64,000 nucleotides of DNA. It comes from Allobosea lathyri (GTDB taxonomy: Bacteria; Pseudomonadota; Alphaproteobacteria; Rhizobiales; Beijerinckiaceae). Made by a program: the position numbers and the translations under genes. The DNA lies in NCBI RefSeq assembly GCF_900108245.1, contig NZ_FNUY01000003.1, positions 186,001-250,000 on the forward strand, in the 5' to 3' direction. Position 1 is the stretch's first letter. Each line of letters opens with the position of its first letter. Below, piece after piece: positions 46,104 through 55,313 of the stretch. Below the pieces are notes generated by a model. The model saw only the letters and a program-made list of their open reading frames with translations. It was not told where the DNA came from and did not search any database.

Positions 46104-46955
46104 ATGAAAATCGCCAGCTTCAACGTCAACGGCATCAACGGGCGGCTGTCGGTCCTCCTGCGCTGGCTGGAGGAGGCTCGGCCCGACGTCGTTTGCCTGC
46201 AGGAGTTGAAGGCTCCCGATGGTCGCTTTCCGATCGGTGCGATCGCGAAGGCCGGCTACGGCGCGATCTGGCATGGCCAGAAGAGCTGGAACGGCGTGGC
46301 GATCCTGGCGCGCGGCGCGGAGCCGATCGAGACCCGCCGAGGCCTGCCCGGCGATCCCGAAGACAATCAAAGCCGCTATATCGAGGCTGTAATCGATGGA
46401 ACGCTTATCGCCTGCCTCTATTTGCCGAACGGCAATCCCGCGCCCGGACCAAGATTCGCATACAAGATGCGATGGTTCCAGCGGCTGACAGACTACGCTG
46501 CGGAGCTTCTCGCGCTCGATGTGCCCATCATCCTGGCCGGCGATTACAATGTGATGCCGACCGAGCTCGACGTCTACAAGCCCGAGCGATGGGTCGACGA
46601 CGCGCTGTTTCGCCCCGACGTGCGCGAGGCTTTTCGGGGTCTGGCGGAACAAGGCTGGACGGACGCATTGCGCACGCTCCATCCCGGCGAGCGCATCTAC
46701 ACCTTCTGGGACTATCTCCGGAATGCCTGGGGCCGCAATGCCGGGCTTCGCCTCGACCATTTCCTGCTCAATCCGCTGGTTGCGCAGCGGCTCATCGCAG
46801 CCGATGTCGATCGCGATGTCCGCGGCTGGGAAAAAGCGAGCGACCACGCGCCGGTCTGGATCGAGCTTTCTGTTTCCACGAAGCCGACGCGACGCCGGCT
46901 TCGTTCGGCGCGGCCTGGCCCCGATCGCCATGAGCTTTCGATCATCCGGAGCTGA
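46104..46955 (+). CDS. xthA: Exodeoxyribonuclease III
   Basis: A 283-aa ExoIII/AP-endonuclease of the EEP fold. [14 protein letters not shown] and the metal-binding CLQELKAPD start it; [16 protein letters not shown] and the terminal [10 protein letters not shown] histidine complete the site. It incises abasic DNA and trims 3' ends. The C-terminal 25 residues are a basic tail. It lies directly upstream of ligD on the same strand. Confidence 0.94.
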   Translation: MKIASFNVNGINGRLSVLLRWLEEARPDVVCLQELKAPDGRFPIGAIAKAGYGAIWHGQKSWNGVAILARGAEPIETRRGLPGDPEDNQSRYIEAVIDGTLIACLYLPNGNPAPGPRFAYKMRWFQRLTDYAAELLALDVPIILAGDYNVMPTELDVYKPERWVDDALFRPDVREAFRGLAEQGWTDALRTLHPGERIYTFWDYLRNAWGRNAGLRLDHFLLNPLVAQRLIAADVDRDVRGWEKASDHAPVWIELSVSTKPTRRRLRSARPGPDRHELSIIRS

Positions 46956-46973
46956 CGGCAAACTTCCCGGGAT

Positions 46974-46998
46974 GGAACACGTAAACCCAGCACGCGTT
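46974..46998 (+). promoter_or_regulatory. EcfG-type stress promoter (ligD)
   Basis: GGAAC (46974-46978), 16 bases, CGTT (46995-46998), the full consensus, 26 bp before the GTG of ligD. It lies just after xthA, so ligD has its own promoter. Confidence 0.72.
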
Positions 46999-47023
46999 GA
47001 CGACACGCGCGGAGGGTTGATCG

Positions 47024-49648
47024 GTGGCGGACAAGCTGCAGGCATATCGTGCCAGGCGCGATTTCGAGAAGACCAGGGAGCCCGGCGATGACGCGACTGT
47101 GGCCTCCTCCGAGCGCCTGCGCTTCGTCATTCAAAAGCATGACGCCACGAGATTGCATTACGATCTGCGTCTCGAACTCGACGGCGTCTTCAAATCCTGG
47201 GCTGTGACGAAGGGCCCGTCGCTCGATCCCCAGGACAAGCGGCTCGCGGTCGAAGTGGAGGATCACCCGCTCGCTTACGGCGACTTCGAGGGTACGATCC
47301 CCAAGGGCGAATATGGTGGGGGCACCGTCCAGCTGTGGGACCGCGGGTTCTGGAAACCTGAGGGAAAGCTCAGTGCCCAGCGACAATTCGAGAAGGGCGA
47401 CCTCAAATTCACGCTCGAGGGCGAACGGCTCCAGGGCAGCTTCGTCCTTGTCCGGATGCGGGGAGATCGGGACGGAGGCAAGCGGACCAACTGGCTCCTC
47501 ATCAAGCATCGTGACGAACATGCGGTCGAGGGCGACGGCGAAGCGGTTTTGAGAGCCGACACTTCTGTGGCATCGGGCCGGAAGATGGCGGCGATAGCGG
47601 CAGGAAAAGGCCGTTCTCCCAAGCCATTTCTGCTAGCCGACAACGTTCTCGCTGCAGATGCCGAATGGGACAGCCGGAAAGGACTCGCGGCAAAGCAGAG
47701 ACGCGGCGCGCAGACATCACCTCCGAAGCGCGAAGCGCGCATGGCCGAGATGCCTTCCTTCATCGCGCCGCAGCTGTGCAGAAGCGTCGAACGGCCCTCC
47801 AATGGCGATGATTGGGTCCATGAGATCAAATTCGACGGCTACCGCGTCCAGATGCGGGTCGAGGCAGGCAAGGTCACGCTGAAGACCCGCAAGGGGCTGG
47901 ATTGGACCTCGAAATTCCGCGCGATCGCCAAAGCGGCGGCCGGGTTGCCCGACGCGATCATCGACGGCGAGATCGTCGCACTCGACAAGCACGGCTCGCC
48001 GGATTTTGCGGCCCTTCAGGCAGCCATCTCCGAGGGCAAGACCAATGATCTCGTCTTCTTCGCCTTCGACATGATGTTCCAAGCCAATACGGACCTGCGC
48101 GAGCAGCCGCTCCGCGCGCGAAAAGAGCAGCTGAAAGCCTATCTCGACGAGCATGCCGATGGTGTGGTCCTTCGTTATGTCGAACACTTCGAGACCGGCG
48201 GCGATGCCGTGCTGAAGTCGGCCTGCAAACTGTCGCTGGAGGGCATCGTCTCAAAGGCCGTCGAGGCGCCCTATGTATCGGGCCGCAGCGATACATGGAC
48301 GAAAGCCAAATGCCGGGCTGGGCACGAGGTTGTCATTGGCGGGTGGTCCACGACTGCCGGGAAGTTCAGATCGCTTCTGGTCGGCGTCAACCGGGGCCCT
48401 CATTTCGTTTATATCGGCAGGGTCGGCACCGGCTACAGCGCCTCCAAGGTCGCGGCACTGTTGCCACGGCTGAAGGCTCTTACCGCGAAGACTTCGCCGT
48501 TCACCGGGGCTGGCGCGCCAAAGCGCGAACCTGGTGTGACCTGGTTGAAGCCCGAGCTTGTTGCCGAGATCGAGTTCGCCGGCTGGACCGGCGACGGCAT
48601 GGTGCGGCAGGCGGCCTTCAAGGGCCTGCGTGAAGACAAGCCAGCCGCCGAGGTGGAGACTGAACTTCCTGCCGATCCAGGAGAAACCGAGACGCCTCAG
48701 CCGCGACCAACCCGTTCTCGCGCTCGCGGGGGCAGGGTAGATGTCATCGGCGTCAGCATCAGCCATCCCGACAAGGCCTTGTGGCCGCATGCAGAGGATG
48801 ATCGCCCCGTTTCCAAGCAGGAACTGGCCGAGTATTTTGCAGCGGTAGGCGGGTGGATGCTGCCGCATATCAAGGGGCGGCCCTGCTCACTGGTGCGTGC
48901 GCCCGACGGAATCGATGGCGAGATGTTCTTCCAGCGCCATGCCGGCATGGGCACATCGAACCTGTTCGAACTCGTCCGCGTCTTTGGCGACAAGAAGCCT
49001 TACCTGCAGATCGATCGCATCGAGGCGCTGGCCGCTGCAGCCCAGATCGGAGGCATCGAGCTTCACCCCTGGAACTGCGCGCCCGGCGATCCCGAGGTTC
49101 CAGGGCGCCTCGTCTTCGATCTCGATCCGGGACCGGGCGTCAGTTTCGGTGACGTGATCGATGCCGCAAAGCAGATGCGCGAGAGGCTCGCCGCGGTCGG
49201 ACTCGAAAGCTTCTGCAAGACCACGGGCGGCAAGGGCTTGCACGTCGTCGCGCCCCTGGCGCCGGGAAAGCGCAGCAAGGTCGACTGGCCCGCTGCGAAG
49301 GATTTCGCGCGCCGGGTCTGTGCGGATCTGGCCAGCGAGGAGCCGGCGCGCTACGTCGTCAACATGGCCAAGCGCCTGCGCAACGGCCGCATCTTCCTCG
49401 ACTATCTCCGCAACGACCGGATGGCGACGGCGGTCGCGCCACTCTCGCCGCGGGCGAGGCCCGGTGCGCACGCCTCGATGCCGCTGACGTGGCCTGAGGT
49501 CAAATCTGGTCTCGACCCGAGTCGTTTCACAGTGAGGACCCTGCCTGGCCTGCTCGCGAAGACCAAGGCTTGGGAGGGCTACGACGACGCGGCCGGATCG
49601 ATCGCGGACGCTATCAAGAAACTCGGCAAGCGGGCCGAGGCGGCCTGA
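47024..49648 (+). CDS. ligD: Multifunctional DNA ligase D for non-homologous end joining
   Basis: An 874-aa LigD with three domains in the order phosphoesterase, ligase, polymerase. Residues about 20-180 are the 3'-phosphoesterase ([34 protein letters not shown]). About 230-540 is an ATP ligase with catalytic Lys269 in EIKFDGYR. About 580-870 is the primase-polymerase with metal Asp699 and Asp701 in FDLDPGPG and [13 protein letters not shown] 47024 follows CGGAGGG. It acts with Ku to join double-strand breaks; two ku genes follow. Confidence 0.96.
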   Translation: MADKLQAYRARRDFEKTREPGDDATVASSERLRFVIQKHDATRLHYDLRLELDGVFKSWAVTKGPSLDPQDKRLAVEVEDHPLAYGDFEGTIPKGEYGGGTVQLWDRGFWKPEGKLSAQRQFEKGDLKFTLEGERLQGSFVLVRMRGDRDGGKRTNWLLIKHRDEHAVEGDGEAVLRADTSVASGRKMAAIAAGKGRSPKPFLLADNVLAADAEWDSRKGLAAKQRRGAQTSPPKREARMAEMPSFIAPQLCRSVERPSNGDDWVHEIKFDGYRVQMRVEAGKVTLKTRKGLDWTSKFRAIAKAAAGLPDAIIDGEIVALDKHGSPDFAALQAAISEGKTNDLVFFAFDMMFQANTDLREQPLRARKEQLKAYLDEHADGVVLRYVEHFETGGDAVLKSACKLSLEGIVSKAVEAPYVSGRSDTWTKAKCRAGHEVVIGGWSTTAGKFRSLLVGVNRGPHFVYIGRVGTGYSASKVAALLPRLKALTAKTSPFTGAGAPKREPGVTWLKPELVAEIEFAGWTGDGMVRQAAFKGLREDKPAAEVETELPADPGETETPQPRPTRSRARGGRVDVIGVSISHPDKALWPHAEDDRPVSKQELAEYFAAVGGWMLPHIKGRPCSLVRAPDGIDGEMFFQRHAGMGTSNLFELVRVFGDKKPYLQIDRIEALAAAAQIGGIELHPWNCAPGDPEVPGRLVFDLDPGPGVSFGDVIDAAKQMRERLAAVGLESFCKTTGGKGLHVVAPLAPGKRSKVDWPAAKDFARRVCADLASEEPARYVVNMAKRLRNGRIFLDYLRNDRMATAVAPLSPRARPGAHASMPLTWPEVKSGLDPSRFTVRTLPGLLAKTKAWEGYDDAAGSIADAIKKLGKRAEAA

Positions 49649-49666
49649 GCGCTTTGGGGCGCCGGT

Positions 49667-49692
49667 GGAACGATCGACCATGGCGCTGCGTT
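49667..49692 (+). promoter_or_regulatory. EcfG-type stress promoter (ku)
   Basis: GGAAC (49667-49671), 17 bases, CGTT (49689-49692), 27 bp before the ATG of the first ku gene. Confidence 0.72.
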
Positions 49693-49718
49693 CTCCGGGG
49701 CATCGGGAGATTCTGACC

Positions 49719-50507
49719 ATGGCGCAGCGGACATTCTGGAAGGGCTATCTCAAGCTTTCGCTCGTGACGTGCCCGGTGGCGCTGATGCCCGCGCGCTCCG
49801 AGAGCGAGAAAGTGCGGTTTCACACGCTCAACCGCAAGACGGGTCACCGGATTCAGAGCCGGTTCGTCGATGCGGTTACGGGCAAGCCCGTCCCTGATGA
49901 CGACGAGGTCAAAGGTTATCCGAAGGGTGACGACGAATACGTCATGCTGGAGGATGACGAACTCGATGCCGTGGCGTTGGAGAGCACCCGGACGATCGAT
50001 ATCGAGACCTTCGCACCCCGCTCGTCGGTCGGCTGGATCTGGTACGATACGCCGCACTACCTCGTCCCCGATGCCAAGGTCGGCGAGGAAGCCTTCTCGG
50101 TCATCCGCGAGGCGATGAAGCGAACCAAGACGGTCGGGATTTCGCGCGTCGTTCTGTACCGACGCGAGCGGGCCGTGCTGCTCGACGCCCGCGACAATGG
50201 CATCGTGCTGTGGACGCTGCGCTATGGCGACGAAGTCAGGCCGGAGAAGGATTACTTCGCGGGAATCGGCAAGGCGGAGCCTGAAGCCGATCTTCGCCCC
50301 CTGATGGACAAGCTGATCAAGACGCGCACCAAGGACTGGTCGCCTGAGCTTGCGACCGACCCGGTGCAAAACGAGCTGCTGGCGATCATCAAAGCCAAGC
50401 AAAAAGGCCGCAAACCCGCTAAAGCACCGCCTCGTCAGGTCTCGGAAGGCAACGTGATCAGCATCATGGATGCGCTGAAGAAGAGCCTCGAACCCAGGCG
50501 CAAGTGA
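49719..50507 (+). CDS. ku: Ku protein (DNA end-binding)
   Basis: A 262-aa bacterial Ku, a homodimeric ring that binds broken DNA ends and recruits LigD. It opens WKGYLKLSLVTCPVALMPARSESEKVRFHTLNRKTGHRIQ and shows the Ku core through LMDKLIKTRTKDWSPELATDPVQNELLAIIKAKQKGRK. The basic C terminus (PPRQVSEGNVISIMDALKKSLEPRRK) is typical. ATG 49719 follows GGGAGA and leaves the promoter outside; the longer frame from 49665 would include it. Confidence 0.95.
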   Translation: MAQRTFWKGYLKLSLVTCPVALMPARSESEKVRFHTLNRKTGHRIQSRFVDAVTGKPVPDDDEVKGYPKGDDEYVMLEDDELDAVALESTRTIDIETFAPRSSVGWIWYDTPHYLVPDAKVGEEAFSVIREAMKRTKTVGISRVVLYRRERAVLLDARDNGIVLWTLRYGDEVRPEKDYFAGIGKAEPEADLRPLMDKLIKTRTKDWSPELATDPVQNELLAIIKAKQKGRKPAKAPPRQVSEGNVISIMDALKKSLEPRRK

Positions 50508-50522
50508 GCGGCCCGGAAACGA

Positions 50523-51365
50523 TCAGCTCGCCTTCCTGCGAGGCTCCTGCTTTGGTGTGGCGGACTTTGTCTTCCGTGTCGTCTTGTCCCCGCTCGCCTT
50601 TGCGCTCTGGCGCAATGCATCCATCAGGTTGACGACCTTGGTCGGCTCCGGCCGCTTCTGCGGCTTGAGCTTGCGGCCCTCGATCTTTGCCTGAACAAGC
50701 TCGGCCAAGGCTGATTCATAGCGATCGTCGAACGACTTTGGATCGAATTGGCCGGCCTTCGTCTTGATGATGTGTTCGGCCAATTCAAGCATCTCGTCAT
50801 CGATCTTGATGGCCGGCACGTCGCTGAATGCGTCCTCGGCCGAGCGTATCTCGTAGTCGAAGTTCAATGTCGTCGCGATCAGCCCCTCGCCATGCGGGCG
50901 GATCAGGATCGAGCGCATCCGGCGGAAAATCACCGTACGTGCCAGAGCCGCCGATCGCTGCCCCTTGAGACCCTCACGGATCAGCGCGAAGGCCTCGGAT
51001 GCGACAGGCGTGCTCGGCGAGACGTAGTAGGGCCTGTCGAAGAAGATGTCGTCGATCTCGTCACAAGGCAGGAACGTCTCGACGCTCAGTGTCTTGTCGC
51101 TTTCGGGGATGGCGGCGGCGATCTCCTCAGGCTCGAGAATGACATAGTCGCCATCGCCCTTGTCATAGCCCTTGACCTGATCTTCGGCCTCCACGGGTTT
51201 GCCCGAGACCTCGTCGATGAACTGGCGATGGACCCGGTTGCCGGTCTTGCGGTTGAGGGTATGGAACGAGATGCGCTCGGCAGTCGACGCCGCAGTGTAC
51301 AGCGACACGGGGCAGGTCACCTCGGCGATCTTCAGGACGCCTTTCCAGACAGCGCGCGGAGCCAT
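50523..51365 (-). CDS. Ku protein, second paralogue
   Basis: A 280-aa Ku. VWKGVLKIAEVTCPVSLYTAASTAERISFHTLNRKTGNRVHR starts it and the core is intact. It is convergent with the first ku gene, with 15 bases between stops. The C-terminal tail is Lys-rich and longer (KASGDKTTRKTKSATPKQEP), suggesting a different DNA or partner contact. Two-Ku systems occur in rhizobia, where heteromeric or alternative rings were proposed. Confidence 0.95.
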   Translation of the reverse strand: MAPRAVWKGVLKIAEVTCPVSLYTAASTAERISFHTLNRKTGNRVHRQFIDEVSGKPVEAEDQVKGYDKGDGDYVILEPEEIAAAIPESDKTLSVETFLPCDEIDDIFFDRPYYVSPSTPVASEAFALIREGLKGQRSAALARTVIFRRMRSILIRPHGEGLIATTLNFDYEIRSAEDAFSDVPAIKIDDEMLELAEHIIKTKAGQFDPKSFDDRYESALAELVQAKIEGRKLKPQKRPEPTKVVNLMDALRQSAKASGDKTTRKTKSATPKQEPRRKAS

Positions 51366-51406
51366 TGATGTTTCCCCAGGATGCGTCGGTGATGCCTACA
51401 TGCGAG

Positions 51407-51432
51407 GAACTAGGCGGCGATGTGATGGTTCC
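51407..51432 (-). promoter_or_regulatory. EcfG-type stress promoter, palindromic site
   Basis: Plus strand GGAAC at 51406-51410 and GTTCC at 51428-51432 form a near palindrome. Read on the minus strand it is GGAAC-N16-AGTT, 43 bp upstream of the second ku start; read on the plus strand it is GGAAC-N16-GGTT with no gene downstream. Confidence 0.6.
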
Positions 51433-51469
51433 CGTTCCAAGCGCCAACTGCACCGGGCAGTCCAATGCC

Positions 51470-51796
51470 CTATCGGCAGGCCGGCAGCGCGAGGCCGGCT
51501 GTGGTCACAAGCAGGATCGCAACGAGAGACAGGCCACCCAGCGTCAATGCGGCTCGCGCGAGGAAGCCGTCCACCCCCTCTACGCGAAGGCGCGGCCGCT
51601 GTCGGCGGCCGTGGACGACAAGCGCCGCGACTGCGGTGACGGTTGCGGCGGCGATGGCAAATCCATGCCAGTGCCCGATGGCGGCCCGACAGAAAAGCGA
51701 CTCCAAAGTGTAGACGATAAGGAAGTGCGCGGCCCAGATCATCGGGCCCAGTAACGCCGATACAGCATTTCCGACAGAAATGGGCCTATGCATCAT
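51470..51796 (-). CDS. Small membrane protein of the oxidase operon
   Basis: A 108-aa protein with three hydrophobic segments (NAVSALLGPMIWAAHFLIVYTLES; FAIAAATVTAVAALVV; RAALTLGGLSLVAILLVTTAGLA). Its ATG overlaps the TGA of the subunit I-III gene, so it is translationally coupled and presumably linked to the oxidase. No family recognised. Confidence 0.75.
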   Translation of the reverse strand: MMHRPISVGNAVSALLGPMIWAAHFLIVYTLESLFCRAAIGHWHGFAIAAATVTAVAALVVHGRRQRPRLRVEGVDGFLARAALTLGGLSLVAILLVTTAGLALPACR

Positions 51797-54339
51797 GACG
51801 CGACCATCCGCGGAAAGCCGTGCGTGAGCAGCAGGCCGAACAGGCTCTGGCCAATCGCGTAGGCCCAAAACAGGGACAGGTTGTCGAACACTACGCGCCG
51901 GACCGCTGTCAGGCGTCCGGCGAGCGCGCGGGCGATGGCAAATCCAGCCATCACCACGACAGGTCCGGCGATCTGCAATTGCAGCGCCACGTTGGCATAA
52001 ACCATCGCCGCATAGCCGCTGGCCTGGGGCCGCAGGCCGCTGCGCCAATGGGACAGGCCATCGAGCGCCAGCCCCGCCAGCAGGGCCAGGACACCGAGCC
52101 CGATCAGAATGCAGAGGCCGGCTTGGGGCACGTCTTTGCGGCTCAGCAGGCGATGCGCACCAAGCAGCAGCATGCCGCTGATCGCGAAGGCCGCCAATGG
52201 GCCGAGCGGCGACCATGGCGATGGCAGCGCGGAAGCTTGCGGCCAGGTCTGCGGCGAGACGGTCCAGAGATAGAGGTAGCCGAAGAGGTAGGAGAGATAG
52301 AGCGCGGCGGCGACCAGCATCAGGATCACCATCGCCCACCAGCTGTGCGAGAGCGTACCGGAGGCATAGGTCGGCAGGACGATGCCTCCGCCGATGTCGA
52401 CGGGCTCGGTCGGTGCAGGATCGCTGTCCCACATCCAGGCGAGGATCGAGATCACCGCAAGCAGGCCGCAGATCGAGGCCAACGTCACCGCCTTGACGGT
52501 CAGCAGCAGGAAGAAGCCGGCGGTGAAGACGGCCGCCGAAAGATGCGCCCAGCCGGGACCGCTCAGGCGCATCAGATATTGCGGCTCCGCCTCGACGGGC
52601 GAGGTTACGATGGTCTCTCGCGCACCGGTCGCCGTGCCCGGCAAGTAGTAGCGGCCGGCCTCGACCTTGCCGGCGAGGCCGGCCTGGTTCCATAGCGGCT
52701 CGCGGCTGGCGATGCGCGGAATACTGCGCAGGCCGAAACTGTGGTTCGGCACCCAATCCAGCGTGCCGCCACCCCAGGCGTCGCCGACCGGCCCGCCACG
52801 GGTGAGGCGCAGGTTGCGGGCGACATCGATCAGGAAGACGAGCACGCCCGATGCAAGGAGGAAGGCCCCGACCGTCGAGACGAGGTTCAGCCTGTCCCAG
52901 CCCATGCCGGCGGGATAGGTGTAGACCCGGCGCGGCATGCCGATCAGCCCCGTGATGTGCATGGGCAGGAAGGCGAGGTTGAAGCCTGCGAAAATCAGTC
53001 CGAAAGCCCATTTTCCGAGATACTCGGAGAGGCGTCGCGTGCTGAAGGCCGGCGTCCAGTAGTAGATCGCCGCAAATAGCGGGAAGACCATGCCGCCGAA
53101 CAGCACGTAGTGCAGATGCGCGACGACGAAATAACTGTCATGGGCCTGCCGGTCGAACGGCACCATCGCCACCATCACGCCGGTGAGCCCGCCGAGCGTG
53201 AAGATCAGCAGGAAGCCGATGACGAAGAGCGAGGCGACCGTGATCCTGAGCCGGCCGGTCGCGATGGTCGCGATCCAGGCGAAGATCTGGATGCCGCTGG
53301 GGATCGCCACCGCCATGCTCGCTGCCGAGAAGAAACCGAGCGACCGGGCCGGAATGCCGGTCGTGAACATGTGGTGGACCCACAGCCCGAAGGAGAAGAA
53401 GCCTACCGCGATCAGCGCCACCACGATCAGCCGATAGCCGACGAGCGGCGTGCCCGTCATGGTCGGCACGATCATGGAGACCATGCCGGCAGCCGGCAGG
53501 AAGATGATGTAGACCTCCGGGTGGCCGAAGAACCAGAACAGGTGCTGCCAGAGCAGCGGGTCACCGCCGCGCTCGGCGATGAAGAACGGCCAGTCGAAAG
53601 CCCGCTCGAGTTCCAGCAGGATGGTCGCGAGGATCACCGCAGGGAAGGCGAAGACGATCATTCCGGCGAAGATCAGCATGGTCCAGGCAAAGATCGGCAT
53701 TCGTGCCAGCGTCATGCCCGGCGCACGGGTGCGAAGCACGCCGACGATGATCTCGATCGCCCCGGCGATCGCCGAGATCTCGATGAAACCGATGCCCAGC
53801 AGCCACCAGTCGGCGCCGACGCCGGGCGAGAACCGCTGGCCGGTCAAGGGCGGGTACATGAACCAGCCGCCGGACGGCGCGACACCAAAGAACAGCGTGC
53901 AGAAGAAAATGGTCCCGCCGACGAAATAGGCCCAGAAGGCGAAGGCGCCGAGCCGCGGGAACGGCATGTCGCGCGCACCCAGCATCTGCGGCAGCAGGAG
54001 CACTCCTGCCGCCTCGACGGCGGGCACCGCGAACAGAAACATCATCACCGTGCCATGCATGGTGAAGATCTGGTTGTAGGTCTCCTGCGACAGGACATCA
54101 TTGCCCGGCGAGGCGAGCTGCAGCCGGATCAGCAACCCCAGCACGCCGGCCGCCAGAAAGAACAGGAAGGCGGTGGCGATGTAGAAGTAGCCTATGATCG
54201 TGTTGTTGACGTCGCTGACGATGCGCCAGCCTCTGGGCCCGGCCCAGACGGCTTCGAGTGCTTCGCGCTCGCCCTCGGGCCGCGGCAGTTCGTTCGGCAA
54301 GACCTGCTCGTCAGCCGATGCATTCCGTTCCGATGTCAT
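51793..54339 (-). CDS. Cytochrome c oxidase subunit I-III fusion (caa3 type)
   Basis: An 848-aa fusion: subunit I (about 1-570) and subunit III (about 600-848). Subunit I shows the first haem ligand in YNQIFTMHGTVMMF, HPEVYIIFLP with the cross-linked His/Tyr, HHMFTTG for CuB and VAHLHYVLFGG for haem ligands, as in A1-type oxidases. Subunit III follows with HSWWAMVILMLVAAALYLSYLFGYLYL. ATG 54339 overlaps the stop of coxB (ATGA). The fused form occurs in several bacteria with caa3 oxidases; the ATG 54729 frame is out-of-frame junk. Confidence 0.95.
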   Translation of the reverse strand: MTSERNASADEQVLPNELPRPEGEREALEAVWAGPRGWRIVSDVNNTIIGYFYIATAFLFFLAAGVLGLLIRLQLASPGNDVLSQETYNQIFTMHGTVMMFLFAVPAVEAAGVLLLPQMLGARDMPFPRLGAFAFWAYFVGGTIFFCTLFFGVAPSGGWFMYPPLTGQRFSPGVGADWWLLGIGFIEISAIAGAIEIIVGVLRTRAPGMTLARMPIFAWTMLIFAGMIVFAFPAVILATILLELERAFDWPFFIAERGGDPLLWQHLFWFFGHPEVYIIFLPAAGMVSMIVPTMTGTPLVGYRLIVVALIAVGFFSFGLWVHHMFTTGIPARSLGFFSAASMAVAIPSGIQIFAWIATIATGRLRITVASLFVIGFLLIFTLGGLTGVMVAMVPFDRQAHDSYFVVAHLHYVLFGGMVFPLFAAIYYWTPAFSTRRLSEYLGKWAFGLIFAGFNLAFLPMHITGLIGMPRRVYTYPAGMGWDRLNLVSTVGAFLLASGVLVFLIDVARNLRLTRGGPVGDAWGGGTLDWVPNHSFGLRSIPRIASREPLWNQAGLAGKVEAGRYYLPGTATGARETIVTSPVEAEPQYLMRLSGPGWAHLSAAVFTAGFFLLLTVKAVTLASICGLLAVISILAWMWDSDPAPTEPVDIGGGIVLPTYASGTLSHSWWAMVILMLVAAALYLSYLFGYLYLWTVSPQTWPQASALPSPWSPLGPLAAFAISGMLLLGAHRLLSRKDVPQAGLCILIGLGVLALLAGLALDGLSHWRSGLRPQASGYAAMVYANVALQLQIAGPVVVMAGFAIARALAGRLTAVRRVVFDNLSLFWAYAIGQSLFGLLLTHGFPRMVAS

Positions 54340-55313
54340 TTCAGGCTCACGAGATACATCACCAGCGCTCCAAGTTCGTCGTCGGAGAATATCTTGAACT
54401 CCGGCATCAGATTGCCGGGCTTGATCGCCTGTCCGCTCGCGATGAAGCGGGCGAGGTTTTCGGGAGTGTTGGGCACCGTCGCGGCAGCCAGGAAGCGCCG
54501 CGCGCCCACGCGAGACAAATCGGGCCCGACGACGCCCGAGGCCTGCGTGCCGCGCACCGTGTGGCAAGCGCCGCAGCCGGCGGATTCGAACAGCGCGCGT
54601 CCTCGCTCGTGGCGGTCGCCTGTAGGTGTCGCCGCGCCGGCTGCGAGCCAGGCCTCGAACTCTCCGTCCGGCAGCGCCACGATCTCCATCGCCATCAGCG
54701 CATGCGGGCCGCCGCAATACTCGGCACATTGGCCGCGATAGATGCCGGGTCTTTCGGCCTTGAGCCTGAGCGTATTGGTGCGGCCCGGGATCATGTCGAG
54801 CTTGCCCCCCAGGCTCGGCACCCAGAATGAATGGATGACATCGGCCGAGCGCAGCACGACATCGATTTCGCGTCCGACTGGTATCCGGAGTTCATTCGCC
54901 TCCGCGATGGCGGTGCCGTTGCGGCCGGCATAGGCGACGCGCCACCACCATTGCTCGCCGGTGACCTCGATGCGCAGCGTGCCGGGTTGATCTGTAGCGA
55001 TCGTGCCGCGCATCAGCCAGACGCCATAGCCGAGCAGGACGGTCAACGTCACGACCGGGAAGGCAATGCCGCCGAGCTTGATCGCCTTGTCGGAGCCCAA
55101 CACGCGACGCGAGCGTTCCGAGCCCCTGATCCCCAGATATAGCGCGATGCCGACGATCAGCAGGATCATGGCCGCGCCGGCAAACAGGATCCAGGTCAGC
55201 AGGGCGACGCGCCTGGCCTCGTCGCCGGCCGGCGCCAGCGCCGACTGCATCTCGCTACAGCCCGACAGCGCGAATGTGCCGGCGGCGATGTAAGGGAGGG
55301 AGCGACGGATCAT
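54336..55313 (-). CDS. coxB: Cytochrome c oxidase subunit II with haem c domain
   Basis: A 325-aa lipoprotein subunit. Lipobox in ALSGC places the lipidated Cys at about residue 19. Two membrane helices follow, then the CuA domain with WVPSLGGKLDMIPG and the ligand cluster GQCAEYCGGPHALMAMEIV. The C terminus carries a cytochrome c domain (CGACHTVRG). This is the caa3 design, accepting electrons from a bound haem c. It overlaps its neighbours by ATGA on both sides. Confidence 0.95.
   Translation of the reverse strand: MIRRSLPYIAAGTFALSGCSEMQSALAPAGDEARRVALLTWILFAGAAMILLIVGIALYLGIRGSERSRRVLGSDKAIKLGGIAFPVVTLTVLLGYGVWLMRGTIATDQPGTLRIEVTGEQWWWRVAYAGRNGTAIAEANELRIPVGREIDVVLRSADVIHSFWVPSLGGKLDMIPGRTNTLRLKAERPGIYRGQCAEYCGGPHALMAMEIVALPDGEFEAWLAAGAATPTGDRHERGRALFESAGCGACHTVRGTQASGVVGPDLSRVGARRFLAAATVPNTPENLARFIASGQAIKPGNLMPEFKIFSDDELGALVMYLVSLK

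Noticed and set aside
45473..46138. A 221-codon MsrA with a 49-residue N-terminal extension
   Set aside because: MsrA proteins start a few residues before GCFWG and an AGGAG site lies just upstream of 45991.
51793..54729. A longer oxidase start at 54729
   Set aside because: The first 130 codons are out-of-frame translation of the coxB C terminus; ATG 54339 overlaps the coxB stop and begins the true protein.
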